Part shown: positions 1-8,252 of the stretch, piece by piece
How the letters are laid out: every line of letters starts with the position of its first letter
How positions within the stretch are numbered: position 1 is the first letter of the stretch
Source: Bacteroidales bacterium Bact_07
GTDB lineage: Bacteria; Bacteroidota; Bacteroidia; Bacteroidales; Tenuifilaceae
Direction: 5' to 3'
Assembly: GCA_001603415.1 (NCBI GenBank)
Contig: LUYY01000025.1
Coordinates: 1 to 16,347 of the forward strand
Length of the DNA: 16,347 nt
Notes under the pieces: generated by a model
What the model was told of the DNA's origin: nothing
The model's input: the letters and a program-made list of their open reading frames with translations, nothing else
The model's database searches: none
Made by a program: the position numbers and the translations under genes

Positions 1-65
1 AATTGCAAGGTTATGCCTCTAATGTACAAAATCTTGCAGAATTTTTAACAAAAAAATCCTATTAA
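1..65 (+). CDS. possible C-terminal end of an upstream gene (partial)
   Basis: From base 3 one plus-strand frame stays open to a TAA at 63-65 and reads LQGYASNVQNLAEFLTKKSY. The other two plus frames stop earlier, and a terminator hairpin follows about 80 bases downstream, which fits the tail of a plus-strand gene. The fragment is too short to assign to a family. It could also be a chance open stretch. Confidence 0.35.
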   Translation, partial: LQGYASNVQNLAEFLTKKSY

Positions 66-144
66 GTTATTAACAATCAATCGTTTATTGTGTTAATAAG
101 GGTCGACTAATTATGTGTTCAGTGTTACCCTTTTAGAAATAAAT

Positions 145-170
145 AAGCCGGGTTTTTCCCGGCTTGTTTT
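145..170. terminator. bidirectional rho-independent terminator
   Basis: An 8-bp perfect stem (AAGCCGGG at 145-152, CCCGGCTT at 158-165) closes a TTTTT loop. It is followed on the plus strand by GTTTTATT and on the minus strand by TTATTTATTT. It lies between the possible plus-strand gene end at 65 and the minus-strand fabH stop at 191, so it can serve both transcripts. Confidence 0.85.
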
Positions 171-190
171 ATTATGCATATTTTGTGCGA

Positions 191-1201
191 TTACTTAGCA
201 AATTTATCGCCATCGTAAGCCCATTTAACATAAGCGGCCCCCCAGGTAAATCCTGCTCCAAAGGTGGCAAGAATAAGATTGTCGCCTTTCCGAAGTTTCG
301 ATTCCCATTCCCAGAGGCATAGGGGTAGGGTTGCACTGGTGGTGTTGCCGTAACGCTGGATGTTAATCATAACCTTGTCCTTGTTTATTCCCATGCGGTT
401 TGCAGTGGCTTCAATAATTCGCATGTTAGCCTGATGGGGAACAAGCCAGGCAAGGTCTTCGGGCTTGATGTTGTTACGCTCCATCATCTCAACCGAAACA
501 TCGGCCATGTTGGAGACAGCAGCCTTGAACACAGGTTGCCCTTCCTGGTAAATGAAGTGTTGGCGCTTAGACACGGTTTCGAACGAGGCAGGGTAGCACG
601 ACCCACCGGCTACCTGATGTAGATGTTTGCGTCCTGAGCCATCCACCTGCATTTTAGAGTCAATAACGCCAAAGCCTTCGTAGTTGGGTTCCAGCAGAAC
701 GGCACCGGCGCCATCGCCAAAAATGGGACAGGTGGTGCGGTCGGTGTAGTCGGTTATGGACGACATTTTATCGGCACCAACTACCACAACCTTTTTATGT
801 GTGCCCGACTCCACAAACTTTGATGCTGTAACCAGGGCATACAGGAAGCTGGAACAGCCGGCATTCATATCGAATCCAAAAGCATTTTTGATACCGCATT
901 TATCGCTTATGATGTTAGCGGTAGCGGGGAACTGCATGTCGGGGGTAACTACGCCGCAAATGAGCATGTCAACCTCATCGGGATGGGTGTTGGTTTTGCG
1001 GAGCAGTTCGTTTACGGCGTGCATGGCCATATCGGAGGTGCCAAGCCCCTCGCCTTTCAGTATTCGACGCTCCTTTATTCCAATTCGGGTCATTATCCAC
1101 TCATCGGTGGTATCGACCATTCTACTAAGTTCTTCGTTGGTAAGGATGTAATCGGGAACATACCCTCCAATACCAGTGATTGCGGCAGTAATTTTTCCCA
1201 T
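191..1201 (-). CDS. fabH: beta-ketoacyl-ACP synthase III (FabH)
   Basis: This is the condensing enzyme that starts type II fatty acid synthesis by joining an acyl-CoA primer, usually acetyl-CoA, to malonyl-ACP in the cytoplasm. The 336-residue product has the usual family length. The Cys-His-Asn catalytic triad is visible: Cys116 in NAGCSS, His256 in VPHQAN and Asn286 in RYGNTTSA. A glycine-rich segment ([10 protein letters not shown], 161-170) and the C-terminal FGAGFTWGA (314-322) are also typical. The ATG lies only 2 nt after the plsX stop, so the gene is the last member of the yceD-rpmF-plsX-fabH operon and is probably translationally coupled. A hairpin terminator follows. Primer preference (straight or branched chain) cannot be read from the sequence, and many bacteria of this phylum carry further fabH copies. 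Confidence 0.97.
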   Translation of the reverse strand: MGKITAAITGIGGYVPDYILTNEELSRMVDTTDEWIMTRIGIKERRILKGEGLGTSDMAMHAVNELLRKTNTHPDEVDMLICGVVTPDMQFPATANIISDKCGIKNAFGFDMNAGCSSFLYALVTASKFVESGTHKKVVVVGADKMSSITDYTDRTTCPIFGDGAGAVLLEPNYEGFGVIDSKMQVDGSGRKHLHQVAGGSCYPASFETVSKRQHFIYQEGQPVFKAAVSNMADVSVEMMERNNIKPEDLAWLVPHQANMRIIEATANRMGINKDKVMINIQRYGNTTSATLPLCLWEWESKLRKGDNLILATFGAGFTWGAAYVKWAYDGDKFAK

Positions 1202-1203
1202 AG

Positions 1204-2148
1204 CTACATAAATGCTTGTTTAATTTTTTCGCAAAGGTTTGATACTATTACCTCGCGGGTTTGTTTAATCATATTCATTATGGCCACGGGGCTCGATGCT
1301 CCATGGGCTATTATTACCGGTTTGTTTACGCCAAGAACTGGAGTTCCGCCATAATTCTCGGAGTTAAAACGTTCAATAAACTGATTTTCGGGGCTGAATT
1401 TTTTTAGCAGATGGTAGAATGCTTCAGCCTCCTTAAGAACCACGTTGCCCACAAACCCATCGCAAACCACCACATCGGCTTTTTTATCGTGGAAAAGGTG
1501 GTGACCTTCGACATTGCCAACAAAGTTGTACTCCGCTGTTTCCTTCATCATCTCAAAGGCACCCTTGGTAACCAGGTTACCCTTCTCCTCCTCTTCGCCG
1601 ATGTTAAGTAACGCAACCCTTGGATTTTCTATACCAAGAACCTGTTGGGCGTATATCGCTCCCAATTTCCCGTACTGGTATAGAACATCGGGACGGCAAT
1701 CGGGGTTTAAACCCACATCGAGAATTACGTTGAGTTTATTTTCGGATACTGGAATAAAACCAGCTATACCCGGACGTATAACACCGGGAATTTGTTTAAT
1801 AACCATGAAAGCGCCAACCATCATAGCACCGGTACTACCAGCACTGGCAAAGCCATCGATTTTGCCAGCAGCCAAGGCCATAAAGCCTTTAACTATACTG
1901 GAATCGGTTTTTTTGGCAAATGCTTTTGAGGGGTGATCGCCCATTTCGATCACCTCAGTGGTGTGAACAATTTCAAAATCTTGAGGGTTTGCATTTTCAC
2001 GGGCAAGGATTTCAAGAATCCTTTGCTTGTCACCGAAAAGCACAATGCGCTCATCGGCATTGAGATGCTTGAGGGCTAAAACTGCACCCGATACAGCAGC
2101 ATCGGGTGCAAAATCGCCTCCCATTGCATCAACGCCAATTCTAATCAT
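1204..2148 (-). CDS. plsX: phosphate acyltransferase PlsX
   Basis: PlsX converts acyl-ACP and phosphate to acyl-phosphate, the acyl donor that PlsY uses to make lysophosphatidic acid; it acts at the inner face of the membrane. The N-terminus has the hallmark [12 protein letters not shown] (DAMGGD at residues 7-12). Further family segments are [18 protein letters not shown] and CDGFVGNV. I place the start at the ATG at 2148, giving 314 residues. The frame extends one codon further to a TTG directly before this ATG, but ATG is the better start. The gene sits 28 nt after rpmF and 2 nt before fabH, the classic arrangement that links ribosomal protein L32 to lipid synthesis. It should be cotranscribed from the yceD promoter. 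Confidence 0.96.
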   Translation of the reverse strand: MIRIGVDAMGGDFAPDAAVSGAVLALKHLNADERIVLFGDKQRILEILARENANPQDFEIVHTTEVIEMGDHPSKAFAKKTDSSIVKGFMALAAGKIDGFASAGSTGAMMVGAFMVIKQIPGVIRPGIAGFIPVSENKLNVILDVGLNPDCRPDVLYQYGKLGAIYAQQVLGIENPRVALLNIGEEEEKGNLVTKGAFEMMKETAEYNFVGNVEGHHLFHDKKADVVVCDGFVGNVVLKEAEAFYHLLKKFSPENQFIERFNSENYGGTPVLGVNKPVIIAHGASSPVAIMNMIKQTREVIVSNLCEKIKQAFM

Positions 2149-2176
2149 CAATGCAGGGGTTTATGAAAGTTCATTT

Positions 2177-2362
2177 TTAGGCGTTAACAGCCTTCTCGAT
2201 TGCCAACTTACCACGATAATAGCCGCACTCAGGGCATACCCTGTGATACTCAACAGCTGCTCCGCAGTTTGAGCATGTCGATAGGGTTGGAGCCTCGGCT
2301 TTGTAGTGAGTTCTACGCTTGTTCCTTCTCTGCTTCGAGATTCGTGATTTCGGATGTGCCAT
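2177..2362 (-). CDS. rpmF: 50S ribosomal protein L32 (zinc-binding form)
   Basis: This is a small basic protein of 61 residues beginning MAHPKSRISKQRRNKRR, the typical L32 start. Four cysteines in two CxxC pairs (Cys30/Cys33 and Cys43/Cys46) form the zinc ribbon, so this is the zinc-containing C+ type. It is part of the large ribosomal subunit. It lies 25 nt after yceD and upstream of plsX, the conserved yceD-rpmF-plsX order. A zinc-free paralog, if one exists, is not in this window. Confidence 0.97.
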   Translation of the reverse strand: MAHPKSRISKQRRNKRRTHYKAEAPTLSTCSNCGAAVEYHRVCPECGYYRGKLAIEKAVNA

Positions 2363-2387
2363 TTTTCAACAAATTATATAGTCCAAC

Positions 2388-2918
2388 TTAGTTATTATTG
2401 TTCAACAAGTCCTTTAATGCCTGCCAACGCGGATCAATCTCGGTTGGTTCATCGTCCTCAAACTTAATGTACTTGAGCATTTCCTGGTCGCAATCCTCTA
2501 CACTGGTGCCCCTTAGTCCATGGTACCGCTTAAGCGGTAAACTCAGGTGAATGCTTTCGTACAGGTACTGGGCAAGGTTAACTTCATGGTCATCTTCCGT
2601 TAAGAAGATTACTTCAGCCTCATCCTCTATATGCTCGTTACCAATCTTAGCCACGAGGTAACCCTTGTACTCAATTGGTAAGAAGAACTGCTCCAGACAC
2701 CTGTCGCAAGTAACCTTTACCTTTCCCTTAATCACTATGTCAAATTCAAGCAGGTTATTCTGCCTGTTCATCAAAACCTTTGCTGTGAGCGTGCCTTCCT
2801 TAACCTCACCCTCGGGAAACTCGGCAAAAAAATCGTTTTTAATATCGAATTCAAACGAGTGTTCACCAAGTTTAAGTCCCTTGTAACTAATTGAATATGC
2901 ACTTAAAATGCTTGCCAC
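2388..2918 (-). CDS. yceD: YceD / DUF177 family protein
   Basis: This is a 176-residue cytoplasmic protein of the DUF177 (YceD) family, whose bacterial members are commonly encoded just before rpmF and which in plants is linked to 23S rRNA accumulation. The diagnostic CDRC motif is at 71-74, inside VKVTCDRCLEQF, followed by a strongly acidic stretch (97-112). The C-terminus has the DPRWQALKDL segment (162-171) usual in this phylum. The start is a GTG at 2918: the next in-frame ATG would be near codon 50, the upstream frame closes at a TGA within five codons, and a promoter -7 box lies about 20 nt upstream. It is the first gene of the operon yceD-rpmF-plsX-fabH. Confidence 0.9.
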   Translation of the reverse strand: MASILSAYSISYKGLKLGEHSFEFDIKNDFFAEFPEGEVKEGTLTAKVLMNRQNNLLEFDIVIKGKVKVTCDRCLEQFFLPIEYKGYLVAKIGNEHIEDEAEVIFLTEDDHEVNLAQYLYESIHLSLPLKRYHGLRGTSVEDCDQEMLKYIKFEDDEPTEIDPRWQALKDLLNNNN

Positions 2919-2938
2919 TTTCTCACAAAATCAACGTG

Positions 2939-2968
2939 CAAAGTTATAAAAAATCAAATCAACCCAAA
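2939..2968 (-). promoter_or_regulatory. promoter of the yceD-rpmF-plsX-fabH operon
   Basis: On the minus strand TTTG (2968-2965), an 18-nt spacer and TAACTTTG (2946-2939) match the Bacteroidota vegetative promoter TTTG-N19-TAnnTTTG. Transcription would begin near 2933-2935, giving a leader of about 16 nt before the GTG start. Confidence 0.75.
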
Positions 2969-3005
2969 AAAAGTTAAAAATATTCGTTAAAAATGTGCCA
3001 ACATA

Positions 3006-4805
3006 CTATGCCTTAGCCCTGCGTTTACGCTCGTTTTCGTCGAGGTAGATTTTTCGTAGTCGGATAGCTTTTGGGGTAATCTCAACGTACTCATCTTCCT
3101 GGATGTACTCAAGAGCCTCCTCGAGGCTAAACTTGATTGGGGGGGCCAGAAAAATCTTTTCGTCGGAACCTGAGGCTCGCATGTTGGTAAGTTTTTTCGA
3201 CTTGGTAACATTTACTACAATATCGCCCGATCGGTTATTTTCACCAACTACTTGACCGGCATAAACATCCTCGTGGTCATCAATGAAAAATTTGCCTCTA
3301 TCCTGTAATTTTCCTAGTGCATAGGCGTAAGCTGTGCCACTTTCCATGGCAATAAGCGAGCCGTTGGTGCGGGTTTCAATCTCACCGCGGTAGGGTTCAA
3401 AGGCTTTAAAGCGGTGAGCTATGATAGCCTCGCCGGCAGTGGCTGTAAGAATTATGTTACGAAGTCCAATGATTCCGCGAGATGGTATTTCAAACTCCAG
3501 GTGAACACGGTCGTGATGGCGATCCATTGAGATAAGTGTTCCCTTGCGGCGGGTAACATGCTCAATTGCCTTGCCCGAAACATCCTCGGGAACATCAATG
3601 GTAAGGTATTCAATGGGTTCGCACTTAACGCCATCGATTTGCTTAATGATTACTTTGGGTTGCCCAACCTGTAACTCGTAGCCCTCGCGGCGCATGGTTT
3701 CAATAAGAACGGAAAGGTGCAACACGCCGCGACCATAAACGGTAAAGGAATCGGCCGAGTCGGTTTCCTCAACCCTAAGGGCAAGATTTTTTTCAAGCTC
3801 CAGCATCAGCCTGTCCTTAAGGTGGCGTGAGGTTACGTATTTGCCATCGCGACCAAAGAACGGTGAGTTGTTGATGGTGAAGAGCATGCTCATGGTAGGC
3901 TCATCCACGGCAATGGTAGGAAGGGGCTCGGGGTTCTCGTAATCGGCTATGGTATCGCCAATATCAAAACCCTCAATGCCAACTATGGCGCAAATGTCGC
4001 CTGAGGTTACCTCATCGACCTTTTTTCGTTCAAGCCCCTCAAAAACAAGCAAGTCCTTTATTTTCGTCCGTATTACTTGTCCGTTACGTTTAACCAACGA
4101 TACGTTCTGGCCCGCCGTTAATGTTCCACGGTGCAGCTTGCCTATGGCAATTCGGCCAACGTAGTTGGAGTAATCGAGCGAGGTGATAAGAAGCTGAGGC
4201 GTCCCTTTTAGCTGCTTAGGTGCAGGCACATAGTCGATAATACAGTCGAGCAGTGGGGTGATGTCGGTTGATGGCTTACGCCAATCGTTGCTCATCCAAC
4301 CTTGCTTTGCGCTGCCGTATATGGTAGGGAACTCGAGCTGCTCCTCCGAGGCATCGAGGCTGAACATCAACTCGTAAACCTGTTCCTGAACCTCCTCGGG
4401 GCGACAGTTGGGCTTATCGACCTTATTGATAACCAGAATGGGTTTCAACCCAATGGCCAGTGCTTTTTGTAGAACAAAACGGGTTTGGGGCATGGTACCC
4501 TCAAAGGCATCAACCAAGAGCAAAACGCCATCGGCCATGTTTAGCACACGCTCTACTTCTCCCCCAAAATCGCTGTGGCCGGGGGTGTCGATGATATTGA
4601 TTTTGTAACCCTTATAGTTTACCGATACGTTTTTGGCCAGAATGGTTATACCACGCTCACGCTCAAGGTCGTTGCTATCCAAAATCAGTTCGCCCGGGTT
4701 CTCATGATCTTTAAAAAGTTTGCCCTGAATGATCATTTTATCCACCAGCGTGGTTTTACCATGATCGACATGCGCAATAATTGCAATGTTTCTGATACCC
4801 TTCAT
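3006..4805 (-). CDS. typA: translational GTPase TypA/BipA
   Basis: TypA is a ribosome-associated GTPase of the EF-G/EF-Tu superfamily involved in ribosome assembly and stress or cold adaptation. All G motifs are present in the 599-residue product: G1 AHVDHGKTT (11-19), G2 RGITI (51-55), G3 DTPGH (73-77) and G4 NKVD (127-130). The C-terminal part carries EF-G-like domains and ends in a basic tail, and the length is normal for the family. The frame extends 7 codons upstream to a TTG, but that codon lies inside the promoter -7 box, so the ATG at 4805 ([16 protein letters not shown]) is the true start. The gene is monocistronic, between the yceD operon downstream and a divergent DUF3078 gene upstream. 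Confidence 0.97.
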   Translation of the reverse strand: MKGIRNIAIIAHVDHGKTTLVDKMIIQGKLFKDHENPGELILDSNDLERERGITILAKNVSVNYKGYKINIIDTPGHSDFGGEVERVLNMADGVLLLVDAFEGTMPQTRFVLQKALAIGLKPILVINKVDKPNCRPEEVQEQVYELMFSLDASEEQLEFPTIYGSAKQGWMSNDWRKPSTDITPLLDCIIDYVPAPKQLKGTPQLLITSLDYSNYVGRIAIGKLHRGTLTAGQNVSLVKRNGQVIRTKIKDLLVFEGLERKKVDEVTSGDICAIVGIEGFDIGDTIADYENPEPLPTIAVDEPTMSMLFTINNSPFFGRDGKYVTSRHLKDRLMLELEKNLALRVEETDSADSFTVYGRGVLHLSVLIETMRREGYELQVGQPKVIIKQIDGVKCEPIEYLTIDVPEDVSGKAIEHVTRRKGTLISMDRHHDRVHLEFEIPSRGIIGLRNIILTATAGEAIIAHRFKAFEPYRGEIETRTNGSLIAMESGTAYAYALGKLQDRGKFFIDDHEDVYAGQVVGENNRSGDIVVNVTKSKKLTNMRASGSDEKIFLAPPIKFSLEEALEYIQEDEYVEITPKAIRLRKIYLDENERKRRAKA

Positions 4806-4823
4806 CCCCAAAAAATTAGCCCG

Positions 4824-4831
4824 CAAAGTTA
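4824..4831 (-). promoter_or_regulatory. typA promoter -7 element
   Basis: TAACTTTG on the minus strand matches TAnnTTTG exactly and is identical to the -7 boxes of yceD and kbl. No clear TTTG is seen at -33. The expected start of transcription is near 4818, about 13 nt before the ATG at 4805. Confidence 0.65.
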
Positions 4832-4903
4832 CAGCTTTGTATTTAAATTATTACGATAATATTTAGTATTTTAGCGAAAATTAAAGAATCAACGCGATAT
4901 ATT

Positions 4904-5848
4904 ATGAAACGTTTCATAGTGCTTCTTATATCACTTGCATTTGCTTTATTAGCCAATGCTCAGGTAACCGATGCTGAAAGTCAGCTTAAAGAGATAAAAA
5001 CCGACTCACTTGCCGGATGGAAAAAAGGATTGGCGTTGGGTATAAATGCCAACCAAACCTCGTTAACCAACTGGGCTGCGGGTGGACAAAGTTCGTTTGC
5101 ACTAAATACAGTATTTACAGGATTTATTAGCTACAAAAGCCCCAAAACGGCTTGGGATAACTCAATCGATTTGGGCTATGGCTTCCTGAATCAAGAGGGT
5201 GTTAAGTACACTAAAAAAACCGACGATAAAATTGACTTAACGTCGAAGTATGGCCGCGAGGCTTTCAAAAATTTTTACTATGCCATTCTGGTGAACTTCA
5301 AAACCCAGTTTTCAACTGGGTATAAATACCCTAACGATAGTACCCGAATAAAGATTTCGAACTTTTTTGCTCCGGCCTACCTGGTTGGCGCATTGGGTAT
5401 GGACTATAAGCCCGATGCTCACTTGAGTGTTTTTGCGGCTCCCATAACCGGCAAGTTAACATTTGTAAGCGATACCATGTTATCGAACGCTGGTGCTTTT
5501 GGGGTTAAAAAAGGCGAAACGCTCAGGGAGGAAGTGGGGGGTTACTTAAGAATGGTTTACACCAAAAACGATTTTCAAGCTGAATGGCTGAAAAATTTGA
5601 CTTTAACCACTAAAATCGACCTATTCTCAAACTATCTTGATAATCCCCAGAATGTTGTGATTAACTGGGAAACGCTTGTAATCATGAAGGTTAACAAGTA
5701 TATCAATGTAAATCTGGCCACACAATTAATATACGACGATAAGGTAAAAATAGGTAAGGATAATAATGGTGATGGAGTAATTGAAAGTAGTGGGCCACGG
5801 ATTCAGTTTAAGGAGATTTTTGGAGTAGGCATTACCTTCAAACTTTAA
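4904..5848 (+). CDS. secreted DUF3078 family protein
   Basis: The 314-residue product starts with a signal peptide (Lys2-Arg3, hydrophobic 4-18, cleavage near ANA-Q at 19/20). The segment GLALGINANQTSLTNWAAGG (42-61) and following is the characteristic DUF3078 start. The rest alternates aromatic and polar residues like outer-membrane beta-strands and ends in a hydrophobic strand with a terminal leucine (GVGITFKL). An outer-membrane or periplasmic location is therefore likely; the function is unknown. Near the end, residues 286-294 (DNNGDGVIE) resemble a calcium-binding DxNxDG loop. The gene is divergent from typA. The next gene starts 53 nt downstream and has its own promoter, so this unit is probably monocistronic. 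Confidence 0.85.
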   Translation: MKRFIVLLISLAFALLANAQVTDAESQLKEIKTDSLAGWKKGLALGINANQTSLTNWAAGGQSSFALNTVFTGFISYKSPKTAWDNSIDLGYGFLNQEGVKYTKKTDDKIDLTSKYGREAFKNFYYAILVNFKTQFSTGYKYPNDSTRIKISNFFAPAYLVGALGMDYKPDAHLSVFAAPITGKLTFVSDTMLSNAGAFGVKKGETLREEVGGYLRMVYTKNDFQAEWLKNLTLTTKIDLFSNYLDNPQNVVINWETLVIMKVNKYINVNLATQLIYDDKVKIGKDNNGDGVIESSGPRIQFKEIFGVGITFKL

Positions 5849-5851
5849 ACT

Positions 5852-5882
5852 TTTGATATTTCTGTAAAAACGCTTAGTTTTG
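5852..5882 (+). promoter_or_regulatory. promoter of the GH3-family gene
   Basis: TTTG (5852-5855), a 19-nt spacer and TAGTTTTG (5875-5882) match the Bacteroidota vegetative consensus TTTG-N19-TAnnTTTG exactly. Transcription should begin near 5888, about 14 nt before the ATG at 5902. Confidence 0.85.
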
Positions 5883-5901
5883 AGTTGATAAATTTTTATC
5901 T

Positions 5902-7434
5902 ATGCCTTTAATCAACTCAATTCTAAACTGGGTTAATACTAAGCGCTTATATAGTATCGATCTTTTCCGGAAATACCCTTTTGAGGTGCAGCGCGATGTA
6001 CTCCTTGATCTATTGAAGCAGGGAGCCAGAACGGAATACGGAAATCGTTACGGATTCGATAGCATAAAAACTATTGAAGAGTATCAAAAGCGAGTTCCTA
6101 TTGTTGACTACGAAACCATCAAACCCTACATTGAACGGTTAAGGCAAGGCGAGGAACGGCTGCTTTGGCCAAGCGATATCAGGTGGTTTGCCAAGTCGTC
6201 GGGTACAACCCAAAGCAAAAGCAAGTTTATTCCGGTTAGCAACGAGTCTTTAGAGAACTGCCATTTCAGGGGTGCTCGCGATGTGCTTGCCTTGTATATG
6301 AACCTTTACCCCAACAACAACCTTTTCAGTGGCAAAGGACTTACCCTTGGCGGTAGCCATCAGGTTGATAACTTCAACATGAACTCCTTTTACGGCGATT
6401 TATCGGCTATACTTATTGAAAATCAGCCATGGTGGGCTGAGTTTATTAGAACCCCAAGCCAAAAAGTGGCATTAATACCCGATTGGGAGGAGAAACTCGA
6501 AAAGTTAACACACGAAACACTTAACGAGAATGTAACCAGCCTGGCTGGCGTTCCGTCGTGGAACCTGGTGATGATAAAACACCTATTGAGCTATACCGGA
6601 AAAAGTAATTTGCTTGAGATTTGGCCAAATCTTGAGCTTTTCATGCATGGCGGGGTTAGTTTTGCTCCCTACCGTGAGCAGTTCCAAAAGATTATTCCAT
6701 CACCCAACATGCACTACATGGAAACATACAATGCCAGTGAGGGATTCTTTGCCATTCAGGATGATCCGGATTCGGACAGTATGCTACTGATGCTCGATTA
6801 CGGCATTTTTTACGAGTTTATCCCACTCGATGAGGTTACGAGTTTAAATCCTAAAGCCCTTACCGTTGCCGATGTTGAGGTAGGGAAGAATTACGCAATG
6901 GTTATTTCCACTAACTCTGGTCTTTGGCGTTACCTAATAGGCGATACGGTTACGTTTACATCAAAAACACCCCATAAAATCAAAATTACCGGTCGTACCC
7001 GTCACTTTATTAATGTATTTGGTGAGGAGGTGATAATCGATAACGCGGAGCGAGCGCTCGAAAAAGCCTGCAAGGCTACCGGAGCATTGGTAGCCGAGTA
7101 CACCGCTGCTCCGGTTTACATGGGAACCGACCGAAAGGGATGCCATGAATGGCTTATAGAGTTCGAAAAGCAACCGAGCAGCATTGATGAATTTGCCCGT
7201 GTACTCGATGCAACCCTGTGTGAGGTTAATTCCGATTACGAGGCCAAACGTGCCAAAAATGTAACCCTCGATTTCCCTATTGTTACCGCCGCAACCAAAG
7301 GAACTTTTTTTGAATGGATGCGTCAACGCGGAAAACTGGGCGGACAGAATAAGGTTCCCCGCCTCTCAAATACGCGCGAGTACATTGATGAATTGCTTGA
7401 AATACATAACCGTCGGAAAGCAGAAAACAGGTAG
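5902..7434 (+). CDS. GH3-family acyl-adenylating enzyme (auxin-responsive GH3 homolog)
   Basis: This 510-residue protein belongs to the GH3 branch of the ANL adenylate-forming superfamily. Plant GH3 enzymes activate jasmonate, auxin or benzoates with ATP and couple them to amino acids; the bacterial substrate is unknown. Visible motifs are the phosphate-binding loop KSSGTTQSKSKFIP (98-111), YNASEGFF (276-283) corresponding to the YxxSEG motif, YLIGD (344-348) at the conserved YxxGD position, and GRTRHFINVFGE (364-375) leading into the C-terminal lid domain. The family-typical KVPRL is at 484-488. No signal peptide or membrane segment is seen, so it is cytoplasmic. It has its own strong promoter and precedes a deoxynucleoside kinase by 138 nt, where another promoter-like site lies. 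The family call is firm; the reaction is inference. Confidence 0.92.
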   Translation: MPLINSILNWVNTKRLYSIDLFRKYPFEVQRDVLLDLLKQGARTEYGNRYGFDSIKTIEEYQKRVPIVDYETIKPYIERLRQGEERLLWPSDIRWFAKSSGTTQSKSKFIPVSNESLENCHFRGARDVLALYMNLYPNNNLFSGKGLTLGGSHQVDNFNMNSFYGDLSAILIENQPWWAEFIRTPSQKVALIPDWEEKLEKLTHETLNENVTSLAGVPSWNLVMIKHLLSYTGKSNLLEIWPNLELFMHGGVSFAPYREQFQKIIPSPNMHYMETYNASEGFFAIQDDPDSDSMLLMLDYGIFYEFIPLDEVTSLNPKALTVADVEVGKNYAMVISTNSGLWRYLIGDTVTFTSKTPHKIKITGRTRHFINVFGEEVIIDNAERALEKACKATGALVAEYTAAPVYMGTDRKGCHEWLIEFEKQPSSIDEFARVLDATLCEVNSDYEAKRAKNVTLDFPIVTAATKGTFFEWMRQRGKLGGQNKVPRLSNTREYIDELLEIHNRRKAENR

Positions 7435-7499
7435 TCAAAGATTTTAATGGTGTTTATTTACAGTTTTGGTATGTTCATCAAGCTAATGATTCTTTTGCC

Positions 7500-7529
7500 T
7501 TGCTTTTTAAAATCCAATTTGTATCTTTA
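7500..7529 (+). promoter_or_regulatory. probable promoter of the deoxynucleoside kinase gene
   Basis: TTG (7500-7502), a 19-nt spacer and TATCTTTA (7522-7529) match the vegetative consensus with one mismatch in the -7 box. The site is about 43 nt before the ATG at 7573. The 138-nt gap after the GH3 gene shows no clear terminator, so readthrough is also possible. Confidence 0.5.
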
Positions 7530-7572
7530 AAAACAAAACCTGAATAATTAAACTCAAAAATAGTTTTACATT

Positions 7573-8187
7573 ATGCATATAGCGGTTGCAGGAAATATTG
7601 GATCGGGCAAAACAACCCTTACGGGTTTACTGGCCAAGCACTACAAGTGGAAACCCCAATACGAGGATGTTGACGATAATCCCTACCTGAACGATTTTTA
7701 TGAGGATATGCAGCGCTGGAGCTTTAACCTCCAGATTTACTTTCTGAACAGCCGCTTTAGCCAGATAGTGGAAATACATCGTAGTGGCGAAGATGTAATT
7801 CAGGACAGAACCATCTATGAGGACGCCCACATCTTTGCTCCCAACCTTCACGACATGGGACTTATGAGTACCCGCGATTTTAACAACTATCTATCGCTGT
7901 TCAACCTGATGACTTCATTGGTTAAACCACCCGACCTGTTAATTTACCTCAGGGCCTCTGTGCCAACCCTGGTAAGGCAAATCCAGAAGCGCGGTCGCGA
8001 TTACGAAAAGAATATCCGACTCGACTACCTCCAGCGCCTTAATGAACGCTACGAGGCATGGATTGAAGGCTATAAGCTTGGCAAGCTACTAATCATTGAT
8101 GTTGATAACCTAAACTTCCCCGACAAGCCAGAAGACCTCAGATTCATCATCAATAAGATTGATGCTCAGATACATGGATTGTTCTAA
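7573..8187 (+). CDS. deoxynucleoside kinase (dNK/dGK-dCK family)
   Basis: This 204-residue cytoplasmic kinase phosphorylates deoxynucleosides to monophosphates in the salvage pathway. The P-loop GNIGSGKTT is at residues 7-15 right at the N-terminus. Glu31 and the NPYLNDFY segment (36-43) fit the nucleoside site, QDRTIYEDAHIFA (77-89) holds the family DR[ST] motif, and the lid RGRDYEKN (140-147) contains the arginines that contact phosphates. The base preference (A, G, C or T) cannot be decided from sequence. It follows the GH3 gene and ends just before a strong terminator shared with convergent kbl. Thymidylate kinase is less likely because of the DRTIYED motif and the overall pattern. Confidence 0.93.
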   Translation: MHIAVAGNIGSGKTTLTGLLAKHYKWKPQYEDVDDNPYLNDFYEDMQRWSFNLQIYFLNSRFSQIVEIHRSGEDVIQDRTIYEDAHIFAPNLHDMGLMSTRDFNNYLSLFNLMTSLVKPPDLLIYLRASVPTLVRQIQKRGRDYEKNIRLDYLQRLNERYEAWIEGYKLGKLLIIDVDNLNFPDKPEDLRFIINKIDAQIHGLF

Positions 8188-8193
8188 GAAATG

Positions 8194-8220
8194 AAAAAGG
8201 GAGTGCGAAACTCCCTTTTT
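8194..8220. terminator. bidirectional rho-independent terminator
   Basis: An 11-bp perfect stem (AAAAAGGGAGT at 8194-8204, ACTCCCTTTTT at 8210-8220) closes a GCGAA loop. The A-run on one side and T-run on the other allow it to end transcription both from the deoxynucleoside kinase gene (stop at 8187) and from convergent kbl (stop at 8253). Confidence 0.92.
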
Positions 8221-8252
8221 TAGTCTTAAATATTTGATGTTAGCCTTAAGTA

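Noticed and set aside
68..136. Short imperfect repeats (TTAACAAT/ATTGTGTTAA and AAGGGT/ACCCTT) before the first terminator
   Set aside because: Arms are short and imperfect; no clear function beyond AT-rich intergenic sequence.
434..1151. Plus-strand open frames across fabH (434-622, 756-1151)
   Set aside because: They are antisense shadows of a well-identified gene and show no domain or plausible protein character.
4829..4834. TGTAAC on the minus strand before typA
   Set aside because: No CGTC follows at 15-18 nt; the bases are part of the vegetative -7 box region.
4867..4874. TATTTTAG as a -7 box for the DUF3078 gene
   Set aside because: It has one mismatch and no TTTG at a suitable distance; too weak to annotate, though a promoter is expected in this gap.
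6531..6557. TGTAAC-N17-CGTC on the plus strand, resembling the ECF promoter
   Set aside because: It lies inside the GH3 coding region with no downstream gene start in range, and the spacer is 17 instead of 16. It is probably a coincidence of coding sequence.
7561..7568. TAGTTTTA directly before the deoxynucleoside kinase ATG
   Set aside because: Transcription would begin at or after the start codon; the site at 7500-7529 is better placed.
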